Below, piece after piece: positions 55,457 through 64,000 of a stretch of DNA of 64,000 nt. The notes below the pieces were generated by a model that had not been told where the DNA came from, searched no databases, and saw only the letters and a list, made by a program, of their open reading frames with translations. The DNA comes from Mucilaginibacter pankratovii (GTDB taxonomy: Bacteria; Bacteroidota; Bacteroidia; Sphingobacteriales; Sphingobacteriaceae), in NCBI RefSeq assembly GCF_014773265.1, contig NZ_JACWMY010000017.1, forward strand, positions 45,812 through 109,811. Direction: 5' to 3'. Each line of letters starts with the position of its first letter. Positions within the stretch are counted from its first letter, which is position 1. The translations under genes and the position numbers were made by a program.

Positions 55457-56431
55457 ATGGAAAAAATATATTTTCTCGAATTGTTGGCGAAGCACCGCAA
55501 AGGCTTAGCTACCGCAGAGGAAAAACAGTTTTTAATAAAATTCTATGATGCTTTTGCGTCCGAAATGGATGTAATAGAATTGATGGGTACTGACGAGAAG
55601 CAAAAGCTAAAGCAGGATATTCAAAACGCCATATGGGGGGGGATTCAGCAGCAACAGAAAAAAAATGCGGTGGTATTAAAATTCCGGTATTTGCGCAAGG
55701 TTGCGGCAGCGGTATTTGTAATGGTTTGCGCTACCTGCGTATGGTATCTTACCTATAACCGGCATCCGCAAAATAGCGTTTCAGAGCCAGCAAAAATACA
55801 GCAATCGTCCAACGTTTTTGTTGTATTACCGGACGGCAGCAGGGTGATTTTGAGCCATGGCAGCAAACTTAATTACGAACCAGGCTTTGCTAAACGCGAA
55901 GTATTCCTTTCCGGGCAAGCTTATTTTGATATTAAACACGATTCGGCCCGGCCATTCATAGTACATACAGGCAATGTTTTTACCACTGTTTTGGGTACTG
56001 CTTTTAATATTAAAGCACTTCCCGGCGACAAAGTTATTACAGTGACCGTAACAAGGGGCAAGGTAAAAGTAAGTGATGAACGTAAACTGATAGGTGTAAT
56101 TATACCAAACCAGCAAATTATCTACAATAAGAGTGTAGCAAGTGCAACCAAAACCCATATAAAAGCGGCTGTTTTTACCGGCTGGACAACCGAAAACGAC
56201 CTTTATTTAGAGGACGTTACCGTTGCCGAAGCCGCCAGGTTGTTTGAAGAGCGGTTTAAAGTGAAGATTGTATTTGGTGACGATAGTATTAAAAATAAGC
56301 ACTTTACTACTTCTTTTGATAGTGCCGCCAGCCTCGATCAGGCTCTTGGAAGCACCTGTGCTTTTAACGATGCGGTATACAGCTATAATAAAGAACGGAC
56401 ACTTATAACCATTAATGCAAAAACCAATTAA
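55457..56431 (+). CDS. FecR-family anti-sigma factor
   Basis: 324-residue inner-membrane regulator. The N-terminal cytoplasmic part (about 1-75) binds the sigma factor; a membrane segment lies at about 80-98 (AAAVFVMVCATCVWYL). The periplasmic FecR domain is at about 115-215 (FVVLPDGSRVILSHGSKLNY, GQAYFDIKHDSARPF, VLGTAFNIKALPG) and a DUF4974/STN-interacting domain at about 250-322 (LYLEDVTVAEAARLFEERF). It is between the ECF sigma and the STN-bearing SusC and should be held by the receptor's STN domain in signalling. Confidence 0.94.
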   Translation: MEKIYFLELLAKHRKGLATAEEKQFLIKFYDAFASEMDVIELMGTDEKQKLKQDIQNAIWGGIQQQQKKNAVVLKFRYLRKVAAAVFVMVCATCVWYLTYNRHPQNSVSEPAKIQQSSNVFVVLPDGSRVILSHGSKLNYEPGFAKREVFLSGQAYFDIKHDSARPFIVHTGNVFTTVLGTAFNIKALPGDKVITVTVTRGKVKVSDERKLIGVIIPNQQIIYNKSVASATKTHIKAAVFTGWTTENDLYLEDVTVAEAARLFEERFKVKIVFGDDSIKNKHFTTSFDSAASLDQALGSTCAFNDAVYSYNKERTLITINAKTN

Positions 56432-56441
56432 ACCCTCAAGT

Positions 56442-56513
56442 ATGAAGAAAATTTATCTAAAACGATCCGACCAGTTTTATTCCGAAGAGTGCCTCAAAAA
56501 CTCGTTCGCATAA
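56442..56513 (+). other. Possible leader micro-ORF before the STN-type SusC
   Basis: A 23-codon frame (MKKIYLKRSDQFYSEECLKN and three more residues) lies in the gap between FecR and SusC. It may be a leader peptide, a remnant of an earlier start, or chance. A CCCGC/GCGGG hairpin follows it at about 56518-56555. Confidence 0.2.
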
Positions 56514-56573
56514 AAAACCCGCAGAATATTTCCTAGGGGAAGTGTACTCCGCGGGCCTGTTTGGCTGTCGACT

Positions 56574-56585
56574 GCAATCGATTGC
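56574..56585. promoter_or_regulatory. LacI-operator-like palindrome GCAATCGATTGC
   Basis: Twelve-base perfect palindrome with central CpG, 65 bases before the SusC start codon chosen at 56651. It has the same ten-base core as sites 25953 and 26557, but lies inside an ECF/FecR-controlled locus. Confidence 0.6.
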
Positions 56586-56650
56586 CTTACATGTGTTTTA
56601 AATTTTTAAACTCAATCGAAGACATTAATCACTTAAAACGATCTAAAATT

Positions 56651-59600
56651 ATGAATATTTCTACGATTTATGCGCACCTGCGGCATTTTGTCAAGTTTGT
56701 GCTCAGGTTGTGCTTGCCACCCAATCCCAATTTTAAATTAATTATGAGAACAGGGATAGTTTCCATATTTGTGTTCATCACCTCAATTCCTGTTTTCTCA
56801 GCTACCACAGCTAAGAGCCAGGATATTGATAAGGTGGAAGTTAACATCTCCCTCAAAAATGAATCGCTTGTGAAGGCCTTCCGAAAAATAGAAGCGCAAA
56901 GCCCGTTTCATTTTATGTACCGCAATGGCGATGTAAAAGACATTCGCAATTTAGAGATACCTGCGGAAAACCAGTCGGTTGCAGCATTGCTGACAGCTGT
57001 ACTTGCAAATACTTCGCTTGTTTTTCAGCAAATAGACAACCAGATTTTAATTACGCGCGCCGGCACCGAGAATGCCAGGGGCAAAAACCTGCCCGGCGGC
57101 ATTGCAGGAGGATTTAAGCAGGTAGCAACCGGCGTTATCAAGGGGATCGTCACCGATCTGAAAGGCAACACATTGCCCGGTGTAACCGTAAGCCTGACCG
57201 GAGCGGCTGCACTGGCAAAAGTTACCGATATTTCCGGTGCTTACAGTTTTTCTAACCTGCCTGCTGGTACCTATAACATCAGCTTTACGTTTGTGGGCTT
57301 CACTACCCTGTCCAAACCGGTTACGGTATCTGATGGAGAGGTGGAAACTGTAAATGCAGTGCTTTCCGAAAGTACCAATAGCCTTGATGAGGTAGTTGTG
57401 GTAGGTTACGGTACACAAAAGAAAAGAGAGGTAACCAGTGCCATTACCACAGTAAATGCCGAACAGTTCAACAAAGGTAATATCAGCGATGTTGCTCAGT
57501 TGCTGCAGGGTAAAGTTCCCGGTTTGTCCATTTCCCGCCCGGGTGGCGATCCAAATGGTGGTTTTGCTATTCGCCTAAGGGGTTTATCAACCCTTGGTGC
57601 AAACACACAGCCGCTGATTGTGTTAGATGGCCAGGTAGGTGCCGATATCAATACCGTTGACCCTAACGACATCAAGAGCATTGATGTGCTGAAAGACGGT
57701 TCTGCTGCGGCGATTTACGGAACGCGCGGTTCTGCAGGTGTAATCATCATTACCACCAAGTCGGGCAAAAAAGGTGCTTCTAAATTCACCTACAACGTGT
57801 CCGGAACCAGTGAAACACCTGCAAGGTTCACCAAGCATATGAACGCTGCAGAATTTAAGGAACTTGGTAAAGGAACCGATTTTGGCTCAAATACCGACTG
57901 GAATAAAGAGATTACCCGTACGGCCTATTCGCAGGTGCATAACCTGGGTTTCTCTGGCGGAGATGAACGCACTACGTACAATGCTTCTTTTAACTATCGT
58001 AATAACCAGGGTGTTGCAATCACCACGGGTTTCCAACAGCTTAACGGGCGTTTAAATATAAGCCACAAAGCACTGGATGATAAATTGGTATTCAATTTAA
58101 ACATCAACACAACAAGCCGCAACTCGCAGTTTGGTTTCTCCGATGCGTTTAAATATGCCACCATTTTTAACCCAACAGCACCTGTTTATTCAAAGGATCC
58201 GCTTTACGACCTTACCGGTGGCGGCTACTTCGAATCGAACTTTGTTGATTATTCTAACCCGGTTGCTATGCTGAAACAGAACACCAACGAAGCAACCAAT
58301 AAGAAATTTAATATTGGGGGAACGGTAAGCTATGAAATATTGAAGAACCTTAAATTTTCTACACAGTTTTACAAGCAAACCACCAGTAACTACCGCTCCA
58401 TGTATTCGCCAACTGATGCCTTTATTTCAAGGGGATTCCCGTTGGGCAGCGGCTTTGGCCGGTCGGGTATTTCAGCCAAGTATGACGATGAGGCGGAGAA
58501 TATTTTGTACGAGAATACCTTATCCTACGAAAAAGCGATTAGAAAATTCGAGCTTTCGGCTATCGCCGGATATTCTTACCAGGACTTCAAGTACACCGGT
58601 TTTGATGCCCAGGGCGGTAACTTTGTAACCGATGCTTCGGGTCAGAATTTTGCTGCGGCCCTCGATTTTAAGAACGGTATCGGTGTGGTAGAAAGCTACA
58701 AAAACGGAAACAGGCTGATCTCTTTCTTTGGCCGTGTAAAAGTGAATTATGACAACATTGCGTTCCTCTCTGCCAGTTTAAGGCGCGATGGTTCTACCGA
58801 GTTTGGTGAGAACAACAAATGGGGCCTGTTCCCGGCGGTAAGTGCCGGTTTGGATATCAGTAAGATTTTTGATATATCTTTTGTTACCAACTTAAAATTA
58901 AGAGGTAGCTATGGTGTTACCGGTGCCTTGCCACCGTTCCCTTACCTTTCATTAACCACGCTAAGCAACAGCGGCGGTACTTATTACGCGGGCGGCGGGG
59001 TTTACTCAAGTACCTATAGCGGCGTGCGTAACCCCAACCCTAACCTGAAATGGGAGAAGAAAGCTGAAACTGATATAGGTTTGGATTTCACCTTGTTCGA
59101 TAGCAGGCTAACAGGTTCGATAGATTACTTCAACCGTAAAACAAACGATTTGATCTTTAACGTAACCGTACCATCTCCGCCGGCTTTGTTTAACAACACC
59201 TGGTTAAACATTGGCGAACTAAGCAACTCCGGTATCGAAGTGGCCTTAAGTTATGAAGCCATTCGCGGGAAAAACTTCACATGGACAACCGGCGGAAACA
59301 TTTCAAGCTACCACGTAGTGCTTACAAAACTAATCGACGCGCTGAAAGGATCGTACGTGGGTGCAACCAACCTGGGTACACCGGGCCAGGAAGCTACACA
59401 GCTAACCCGCGCGGTTGCAGGCGAACCCATTGGTTTATTGTACGGGCCTAAATATGTTGGTGTAGATGCAAGTGGAGTGTACCAATATGACGACGGTAAA
59501 GGCGGCACGATCGGCCTGGCCAATGCTCCGCGCCAGATCATTGGTAACGGTTTACCTAAGTACGAATTTGGTATCACTAACAACTTTAAATACAAACAAT

Positions 59601-60025
59601 TCGATCTTAGTTTCTTTCTGCGCTCTTCCATCGGGCACCAGCTGATCAACACGTACCGCGCGTTTTATGAAAACCCTAACGTGGCAACCAGTTACAACAT
59701 TGTAAACACCAAATACTTTAATCCTAATGTAACAGACGGTGCAGCTTACAGCAGCTATGATGTAGAGAAGGCTTCTTTCCTCAAACTGGATAACGCTACG
59801 TTTGGTTATACATTCCGAATTGGAAAATCAAATAAACCGGGGATGATAAGCAGTTTAAGAGCTTTCGTTTCGGGCCAAAACCTGTTTACAATTACCAACT
59901 ACACTGGTGTTGATCCGGAGGTACGGTATTCCGATTCCGGCAACGTACTGGCACCGGGTATTGATAGGAGAGAGACCTGGGTTTACACAAGATCGTTCAC
60001 CCTCGGCGTAAACATTGGCTTTTAA
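56651..60025 (+). CDS. STN-domain SusC/RagA-family TonB-dependent transducer
   Basis: 1124-residue outer-membrane receptor with a signalling extension. ATG 56651 is chosen because the upstream open frame (to 56561) covers the palindrome; the long basic n-region before the hydrophobic core (MRTGIVSIFVFITSIPVFSA at about 32-51) is typical of STN-type receptors. The STN domain is at about 60-135 (VEVNISLKNESLVKAFRKIE, FMYRNGDVKD, NQILITRAG), followed by a carboxypeptidase-regulatory-like domain at about 160-245, the TonB-box-like LDEVVVVGYGTQKKREVTS near 245, and a plug with AAAIYGTRGSAGVIIITTKS. The STN domain talks to the adjacent FecR. SusD starts 37 bases later. Confidence 0.95.
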   Translation: MNISTIYAHLRHFVKFVLRLCLPPNPNFKLIMRTGIVSIFVFITSIPVFSATTAKSQDIDKVEVNISLKNESLVKAFRKIEAQSPFHFMYRNGDVKDIRNLEIPAENQSVAALLTAVLANTSLVFQQIDNQILITRAGTENARGKNLPGGIAGGFKQVATGVIKGIVTDLKGNTLPGVTVSLTGAAALAKVTDISGAYSFSNLPAGTYNISFTFVGFTTLSKPVTVSDGEVETVNAVLSESTNSLDEVVVVGYGTQKKREVTSAITTVNAEQFNKGNISDVAQLLQGKVPGLSISRPGGDPNGGFAIRLRGLSTLGANTQPLIVLDGQVGADINTVDPNDIKSIDVLKDGSAAAIYGTRGSAGVIIITTKSGKKGASKFTYNVSGTSETPARFTKHMNAAEFKELGKGTDFGSNTDWNKEITRTAYSQVHNLGFSGGDERTTYNASFNYRNNQGVAITTGFQQLNGRLNISHKALDDKLVFNLNINTTSRNSQFGFSDAFKYATIFNPTAPVYSKDPLYDLTGGGYFESNFVDYSNPVAMLKQNTNEATNKKFNIGGTVSYEILKNLKFSTQFYKQTTSNYRSMYSPTDAFISRGFPLGSGFGRSGISAKYDDEAENILYENTLSYEKAIRKFELSAIAGYSYQDFKYTGFDAQGGNFVTDASGQNFAAALDFKNGIGVVESYKNGNRLISFFGRVKVNYDNIAFLSASLRRDGSTEFGENNKWGLFPAVSAGLDISKIFDISFVTNLKLRGSYGVTGALPPFPYLSLTTLSNSGGTYYAGGGVYSSTYSGVRNPNPNLKWEKKAETDIGLDFTLFDSRLTGSIDYFNRKTNDLIFNVTVPSPPALFNNTWLNIGELSNSGIEVALSYEAIRGKNFTWTTGGNISSYHVVLTKLIDALKGSYVGATNLGTPGQEATQLTRAVAGEPIGLLYGPKYVGVDASGVYQYDDGKGGTIGLANAPRQIIGNGLPKYEFGITNNFKYKQFDLSFFLRSSIGHQLINTYRAFYENPNVATSYNIVNTKYFNPNVTDGAAYSSYDVEKASFLKLDNATFGYTFRIGKSNKPGMISSLRAFVSGQNLFTITNYTGVDPEVRYSDSGNVLAPGIDRRETWVYTRSFTLGVNIGF

Positions 60026-60062
60026 TAATATTAAGGTTTTTAATTAAAAATATTAGCGAATT

Positions 60063-61667
60063 ATGAAACATACATCATTAACCAAATATTCGGTTCTTGC
60101 GGTTTTGTTTGTTGCCGCATCGTGCACCAAACTTGATGAGAACTCTCTGCTTTACGACCAGGTTACCGAATCGAATTTTTACAAAACTGATAAGCAACTG
60201 GCTTCTGCAGTAGGAGCGGCATATTCTTCCATATACGGCTACAATGGCGCATTTTTTAACCTAAATGAGGTTACTACCGATGAGGTAGTGGTACCTACAC
60301 GCGGTGCCGACTGGGGCGACGGCGGCCACTGGGTACGTTTAAAAACACACACAACCAACAGCAGCGACTCACAGCCTGCCAACGGCTGGAACCTCGGCTT
60401 TGGCGGTGTAACCACCTGTAACAAGTTACTGGCTGCACTTGCGGTAAGCGACTCGCCAACGGCGGTTACCTACGTGGCCGAGTTAAAAGCACTGCGCGCC
60501 ATTTACTATTACTGGCTGCTCGACCTTTTTGGTAATGTGCCTATCACTACCGATTTTTCTGAAACCGCTCCGCCGGCCACTAAGCCCCGTGCAGAAGTGT
60601 ATGCTTTTATTGAAAAAGAATTGCTTGAGAATGTAGATAAATTACCAAAGGTTGGTACCGGCGATGGCCCGTATTATGGCCGTGTTACCTACTACGTTGT
60701 ACAGGCTACCCTTGCTAAATTGTATCTGAACGCGCAAACTTACACAGGCACGCCTCAGTACGACAAAGCTTTAGCGGCTTGCGACATCATCATCAACTCT
60801 GGTAAGTTCCAGCTGATGAACAATTACGCGGACATCTTCTCCCGCAATAACATAGGGTCTACCGAATCTATCTGGGCTATCCCCTTTGATGGTGTAAAAG
60901 CAAAAGGTTTTAATATGAACATGGAAACCCTGCACCTGCAAAGCCAGAACACCTACCAGATGAACAATCAGCCCTGGAATGGTTTCGCCTCTGTACAGGA
61001 ATTCTATCAGTCTTATATCGACCCTGCACAAAACCCGGGCCCGCAGGGTACTGTTGTGGGTTTAGATCCAAAGGGAACGCCAACAACCGGTACACTGGAT
61101 AAAAGGATGCTGAACAACTTTATTGTTGGCCCGCAGTTTCAGGCCGACGGTGTTACGCCGTTAACAGATGGTGGTGCTGATAAAACCGATCCGGATGGCC
61201 AGCCTATTACATTGACACCCTATGTGAACGAGCTACAGCCCAACGCCTGGAGGCAAGCAGGTGCCCGCATTGGTAAATGGCAGTTTTACAAAGGTATGTT
61301 AACCGATTTGGATAACGATTTGGCTATTTATCGTTATGCCGATATCCTGCTGATGAAAGCCGAACTGCTTGCCCGTAAAAACAGCAATTGGAGCGACCCC
61401 GTTGCGCTGGCGCTGGTAAACCAGATACGTACCATACATGGCGGGGTTTCGCCATTGCCGGGCTTAACTGCAGAAACATTCCTGGCCGAACGTGGGCGCG
61501 AAATGTTTGCCGAAAGCTATCGCAGGCAGGATATGCTGCGCTTTGGAACATACAATAGCAAATACCGTTTCCATGATGCAGACGCAAACACAAATGTTAA
61601 TATTTTCCCGATACCGGAGCCGCAGATAAATGCAAATCCAAACCTGAAACAAAATCCTGGTTATTAA
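60063..61667 (+). CDS. SusD/RagB-family lipoprotein of the ECF-controlled locus
   Basis: 534-residue surface lipoprotein; lipobox VAASC followed by TKLDEN. Family motifs: VTESNFYKTDKQLASAVGAA, LKALRAIYYYWLLDLFGNVP, IYRYADILLMKAELLARKN, and the tail IPEPQINANPNLKQNPGY. It partners the STN-type SusC and is closed by the terminator at 61700. The gene next door is an FG-GAP protein that often accompanies SusC/SusD pairs in Sphingobacteriaceae. Confidence 0.95.
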   Translation: MKHTSLTKYSVLAVLFVAASCTKLDENSLLYDQVTESNFYKTDKQLASAVGAAYSSIYGYNGAFFNLNEVTTDEVVVPTRGADWGDGGHWVRLKTHTTNSSDSQPANGWNLGFGGVTTCNKLLAALAVSDSPTAVTYVAELKALRAIYYYWLLDLFGNVPITTDFSETAPPATKPRAEVYAFIEKELLENVDKLPKVGTGDGPYYGRVTYYVVQATLAKLYLNAQTYTGTPQYDKALAACDIIINSGKFQLMNNYADIFSRNNIGSTESIWAIPFDGVKAKGFNMNMETLHLQSQNTYQMNNQPWNGFASVQEFYQSYIDPAQNPGPQGTVVGLDPKGTPTTGTLDKRMLNNFIVGPQFQADGVTPLTDGGADKTDPDGQPITLTPYVNELQPNAWRQAGARIGKWQFYKGMLTDLDNDLAIYRYADILLMKAELLARKNSNWSDPVALALVNQIRTIHGGVSPLPGLTAETFLAERGREMFAESYRRQDMLRFGTYNSKYRFHDADANTNVNIFPIPEPQINANPNLKQNPGY

Positions 61668-61699
61668 AGTGATAGTATAGTTAATTGGTAATTGGTTCT

Positions 61700-61739
61700 A
61701 CGGAAAGCAGATGATTTATTATTTGCTTTCCGTTTTTTT
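61700..61739 (+). terminator. Rho-independent terminator after SusD
   Basis: Ten-base stem ACGGAAAGCA / TGCTTTCCGT (61700-61709 with 61724-61733), 14-base loop, T run to 61739. It begins 33 bases past the SusD stop and before the FG-GAP gene. Confidence 0.92.
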
Positions 61740-61837
61740 ACAAACCGTTTTGTGCTACGTATGGCAGTGTTTGCCGGTGGTAGCTGCCTTTATAGGTATT
61801 AAGAAGATAACACAGCATTGCTGGGGGAATAGGATAC

Positions 61838-64000
61838 ATGATAAACGGTGTTTTAAGATATTGTTCGAGGTACGTTTCCCTTTTGCTGCTGAGGTTGCTT
61901 TCACGCCGTAGTGAACGCACAGGCATTGCGGCGATCTTACTTTCAGCAATATGTTTAATAGGTTGTAATAATACACCGCCGGCAACGGCCATTAAATTGT
62001 TTTCTGCGTTGCCCGCAACGGGCACCGGCATTGTGTTTGCCAACAATGTAACCTACACCGAACAGCTGAATGTTTATACTTACCGCAATTTTTATAATGG
62101 CGGCGGCGTGGCCATTGGCGATATGAATAACGATGGATTGCCCGATGTTTTTTTCTGCGGCAACCAGCAATCTAACAGGCTGTACATAAACGGCGGTAAT
62201 TTTAAATTTACCGATGTAACTATTAAAGCCGGTCTCTCTTCGGCGGGGGTATGGTCTACCGGCGTTACCCTGGCCGATGTTAACGGTGATGGATGGCTGG
62301 ATATTTATGTTTGTAAATCCGGAGATTTTTCCGGTAAAAATCGCAGCAATCAGCTGTTTATCAATAATGGTAACCTAACCTTTACCGAAAAAGCTGCCGA
62401 ATATGGCCTTAATAACAAAGGATTGTGTACGCACGCTGTTTTCTTTGATTATGATAAAGATGGCGATCTGGACTGCTATCTGCTTAACAATTCCTTCCGC
62501 TCGGTAGGGAACTACGATTTGATAAAGGATCAGCGCAACATTCCCGATCCGCTTGGCGGCAACAAATTGTACCGTAACGATAACGGGCATTTTATCGATA
62601 TTACCCAACAAGCCGGTATTTACAGCAGTAAAATTGGGTTTGGCCTGGGGGTAACTATTGCCGATGTAAATAACGACGGCTGGGAAGATATCTACGTATC
62701 TAACGATTTTTTCGAACGCGATTATTTATATATTAATAACAAAAACGGGACTTTTAAAGAATGCCTGCCCGATGCGATCAGGGAATTAAGTCTCAACTCC
62801 ATGGGGGCCGATATTGCCGATATCAACAACGATGGTCTTCCGGATATTTACGTTACCGATATGCTGCCTGAGCCCGAACGCAGATTGAAGACAAAAACCG
62901 CGTTTGAGAACTGGGATAAATACCAGTCCGACCTGGATAACGGTTACTACCAGCAATTTTTGCGTAATGTATTGCAACTGAACCGGGGAACTGCGCCGGG
63001 CAGTACAACCCACCAGGTAAACTTCAGCGAGATTGGGCGCCTTGCGGGCGTGCAGGCTACCGATTGGAGCTGGGGAGCACTAATTACCGATTTAGATAAT
63101 GATGGGTTTAAAGATATTTTTGTGAGCAACGGCATTTTTAAGGACCTTACTGATCAGGATTATATCCAGTTTATGGCCAACCCGGTAGAGGTGCGCCGGA
63201 TGATGGGCCGCGAAAAAGAGGCGATTAAAAAGCTGATAGACCTGATGCCCTCAGAGGCAGTGCCGAACTATGCTTACCATAACAACGGCGACTTGACGTT
63301 CAGCAACAAGGCGGGGGAGTGGGGGCTTGGGGACGCAGGGTTCTCCAACGGCTCGGCTTATGGCGATCTGGACAACGACGGAGCGCTCGATCTGGTTGTG
63401 AATAACGTGAACATGCCTGCCTTTGTGTACCGCAACAATAGCCGTAAGCTCCACCCGGAGAACAAATACCTCAAGGTAGTACTTCAGGGCGAGGGCAATA
63501 ACCGTTTTGGCACCGGCAGCCGTGTAACGGTTTATTATAACCATACGCTAAGCTACCAGGAGCAAATGCCCGCACGCGGGTTCGAATCCAGCGTTGATAA
63601 CCGGCTCAACTTCGGGCTTGGGAAAACCAGCCTGATCGATTCGGTAGTGGTGCAATGGCCCGACGGAAAGCAAAAGCTGCTGAAAGCGGTGCAACCCAAC
63701 CAAACGATCACCGTAAAGCAAAGCGAATCGGCCCGTCCGTTAAAAACGCCGGCAGCACCGGCGCCAAAAACCATGTTTGTGCAAAGCGCAGACAATTATG
63801 GCATCGGTTTTAAACATACGGAGAACGAGTACGCAGACTTTGACCAGGAGAAGCTTATCTTCCAGATGCACTCTACCGATGGGCCCCGGATGGCGGCAGG
63901 CGACGTGAACGGCGATAAACTGGAGGATTTTTACATCTGCGGAGCAAAGGATCAGCCCGGAGCGCTGTACATCCAAACCGCCGGGGGGCGGTTCAAAAAG
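61838..64000 (+). CDS. FG-GAP/VCBS-repeat lipoprotein with UnbV (ASPIC) domain, 3' end outside window
   Basis: The frame is open from ATG 61838 to the window edge (721 codons), so it is incomplete. The only ATG is far upstream of the hydrophobic core; a TTG at 61895 is an alternative. The lipobox is CLIGC followed by NNTPP. FG-GAP repeats are regular from about residue 85: GDMNNDGLPDVFFCG, ADVNGDGWLDIYVCK, ADVNNDGWEDIYVSND, ADINNDGLPDIYVTDM, TDLDNDGFKDIFVSNG, GDLDNDGALDLVVNN, each with a Ca2+-binding DxNxDGxxD loop. A UnbV/ASPIC domain follows near 545-630 (GTGSRVTVYYN, GFESSVDNRLNFGLGK, VVQWPDGKQKLL), and a new set of repeats starts at the end. Role in glycan metabolism is not established; such proteins often accompany SusC/SusD genes. 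Confidence 0.88.
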   Translation, partial: MINGVLRYCSRYVSLLLLRLLSRRSERTGIAAILLSAICLIGCNNTPPATAIKLFSALPATGTGIVFANNVTYTEQLNVYTYRNFYNGGGVAIGDMNNDGLPDVFFCGNQQSNRLYINGGNFKFTDVTIKAGLSSAGVWSTGVTLADVNGDGWLDIYVCKSGDFSGKNRSNQLFINNGNLTFTEKAAEYGLNNKGLCTHAVFFDYDKDGDLDCYLLNNSFRSVGNYDLIKDQRNIPDPLGGNKLYRNDNGHFIDITQQAGIYSSKIGFGLGVTIADVNNDGWEDIYVSNDFFERDYLYINNKNGTFKECLPDAIRELSLNSMGADIADINNDGLPDIYVTDMLPEPERRLKTKTAFENWDKYQSDLDNGYYQQFLRNVLQLNRGTAPGSTTHQVNFSEIGRLAGVQATDWSWGALITDLDNDGFKDIFVSNGIFKDLTDQDYIQFMANPVEVRRMMGREKEAIKKLIDLMPSEAVPNYAYHNNGDLTFSNKAGEWGLGDAGFSNGSAYGDLDNDGALDLVVNNVNMPAFVYRNNSRKLHPENKYLKVVLQGEGNNRFGTGSRVTVYYNHTLSYQEQMPARGFESSVDNRLNFGLGKTSLIDSVVVQWPDGKQKLLKAVQPNQTITVKQSESARPLKTPAAPAPKTMFVQSADNYGIGFKHTENEYADFDQEKLIFQMHSTDGPRMAAGDVNGDKLEDFYICGAKDQPGALYIQTAGGRFKK

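Noticed and set aside
1..64000. Transposase, integrase, tRNA, rRNA, CRISPR or phage genes
   Set aside because: I looked for them because of the gene fragments and saw none; the fragments therefore have no visible mobile cause.

Overview
The window reads as a chromosome segment of a glycan-degrading member of the Bacteroidota, most likely a soil or plant-associated Sphingobacteriaceae (Mucilaginibacter or Pedobacter-like). The reasons are: five SusC-type TonB receptors and four SusD-type lipoproteins, AraC-fused hybrid two-component regulators, a FecI/FecR pair, lipoproteins with Cys-Lys-Lys after the lipobox, promoters of the TTTG-N20-TAnnTTTG kind, and little Shine-Dalgarno signal. The genus is inference. 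There are no rRNA or tRNA genes, CRISPR arrays, transposases or phage genes that I can see.

Layout. (1) 1-8.5 kb: the tail of an exported protein, then SusC-SusD-SusC with the second SusD missing, closed by a terminator. (2) 8.7-9.9 kb: housekeeping lgt. (3) 9.9-19.7 kb, all on +: a DUF5005/DUF4185-like propeller protein, an SGNH esterase, a GH92 alpha-mannosidase, a FucP-type sugar permease, a LacI-family regulator, a GDPD/PI-PLC-like protein and a clan GH-D (GH27/36-like) alpha-galactosidase. (4) 19.8-21.6 kb, on -: an ArsR/AHSA1/VOC mini-operon whose VOC gene carries an in-frame amber codon, next to a transketolase tail fragment. (5) 21.7-31.8 kb: a hybrid two-component regulator (-) divergent from an enzyme-free SusC/SusD pair (+). 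(6) 32.1-49.6 kb: a second hybrid regulator followed by SusC, SusD, a surface glycan-binding protein, BACON-GH5, GH43, a GH3 remnant, GH51 and a truncated GH43. The order resembles xyloglucan loci built on BACON-GH5_4 and SGBP-B, but alpha-xylosidase (GH31) is absent and beta-glucosidase is only debris. (7) 49.9-54.0 kb: an exported sugar isomerase/epimerase-like TIM barrel and a PVC-type c-type cytochrome fusion, a possible extracytoplasmic sugar-oxidation module. (8) 54.8-64.0 kb: ECF sigma, FecR anti-sigma, STN-type SusC, SusD, then an FG-GAP/UnbV lipoprotein that runs off the window.

How it works together (inference from the families): surface lipoproteins and SusC/SusD pairs capture and import glycan fragments, periplasmic glycosidases finish them, and the FucP-type permease takes monosaccharides to the cytoplasm. 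Three kinds of regulator are used side by side: hybrid two-component systems, ECF/FecR and LacI. The most interesting regulatory signal is a LacI-operator-like palindrome with core AATCGATT, which I found four times, all intergenic: upstream of the LacI gene, twice between the first hybrid regulator and its divergent SusC, and just before the ECF-linked SusC. This suggests one LacI-type repressor overlaying several loci. The 46.3-49.7 kb part is eroded, with pieces of at least two glycosidase genes.
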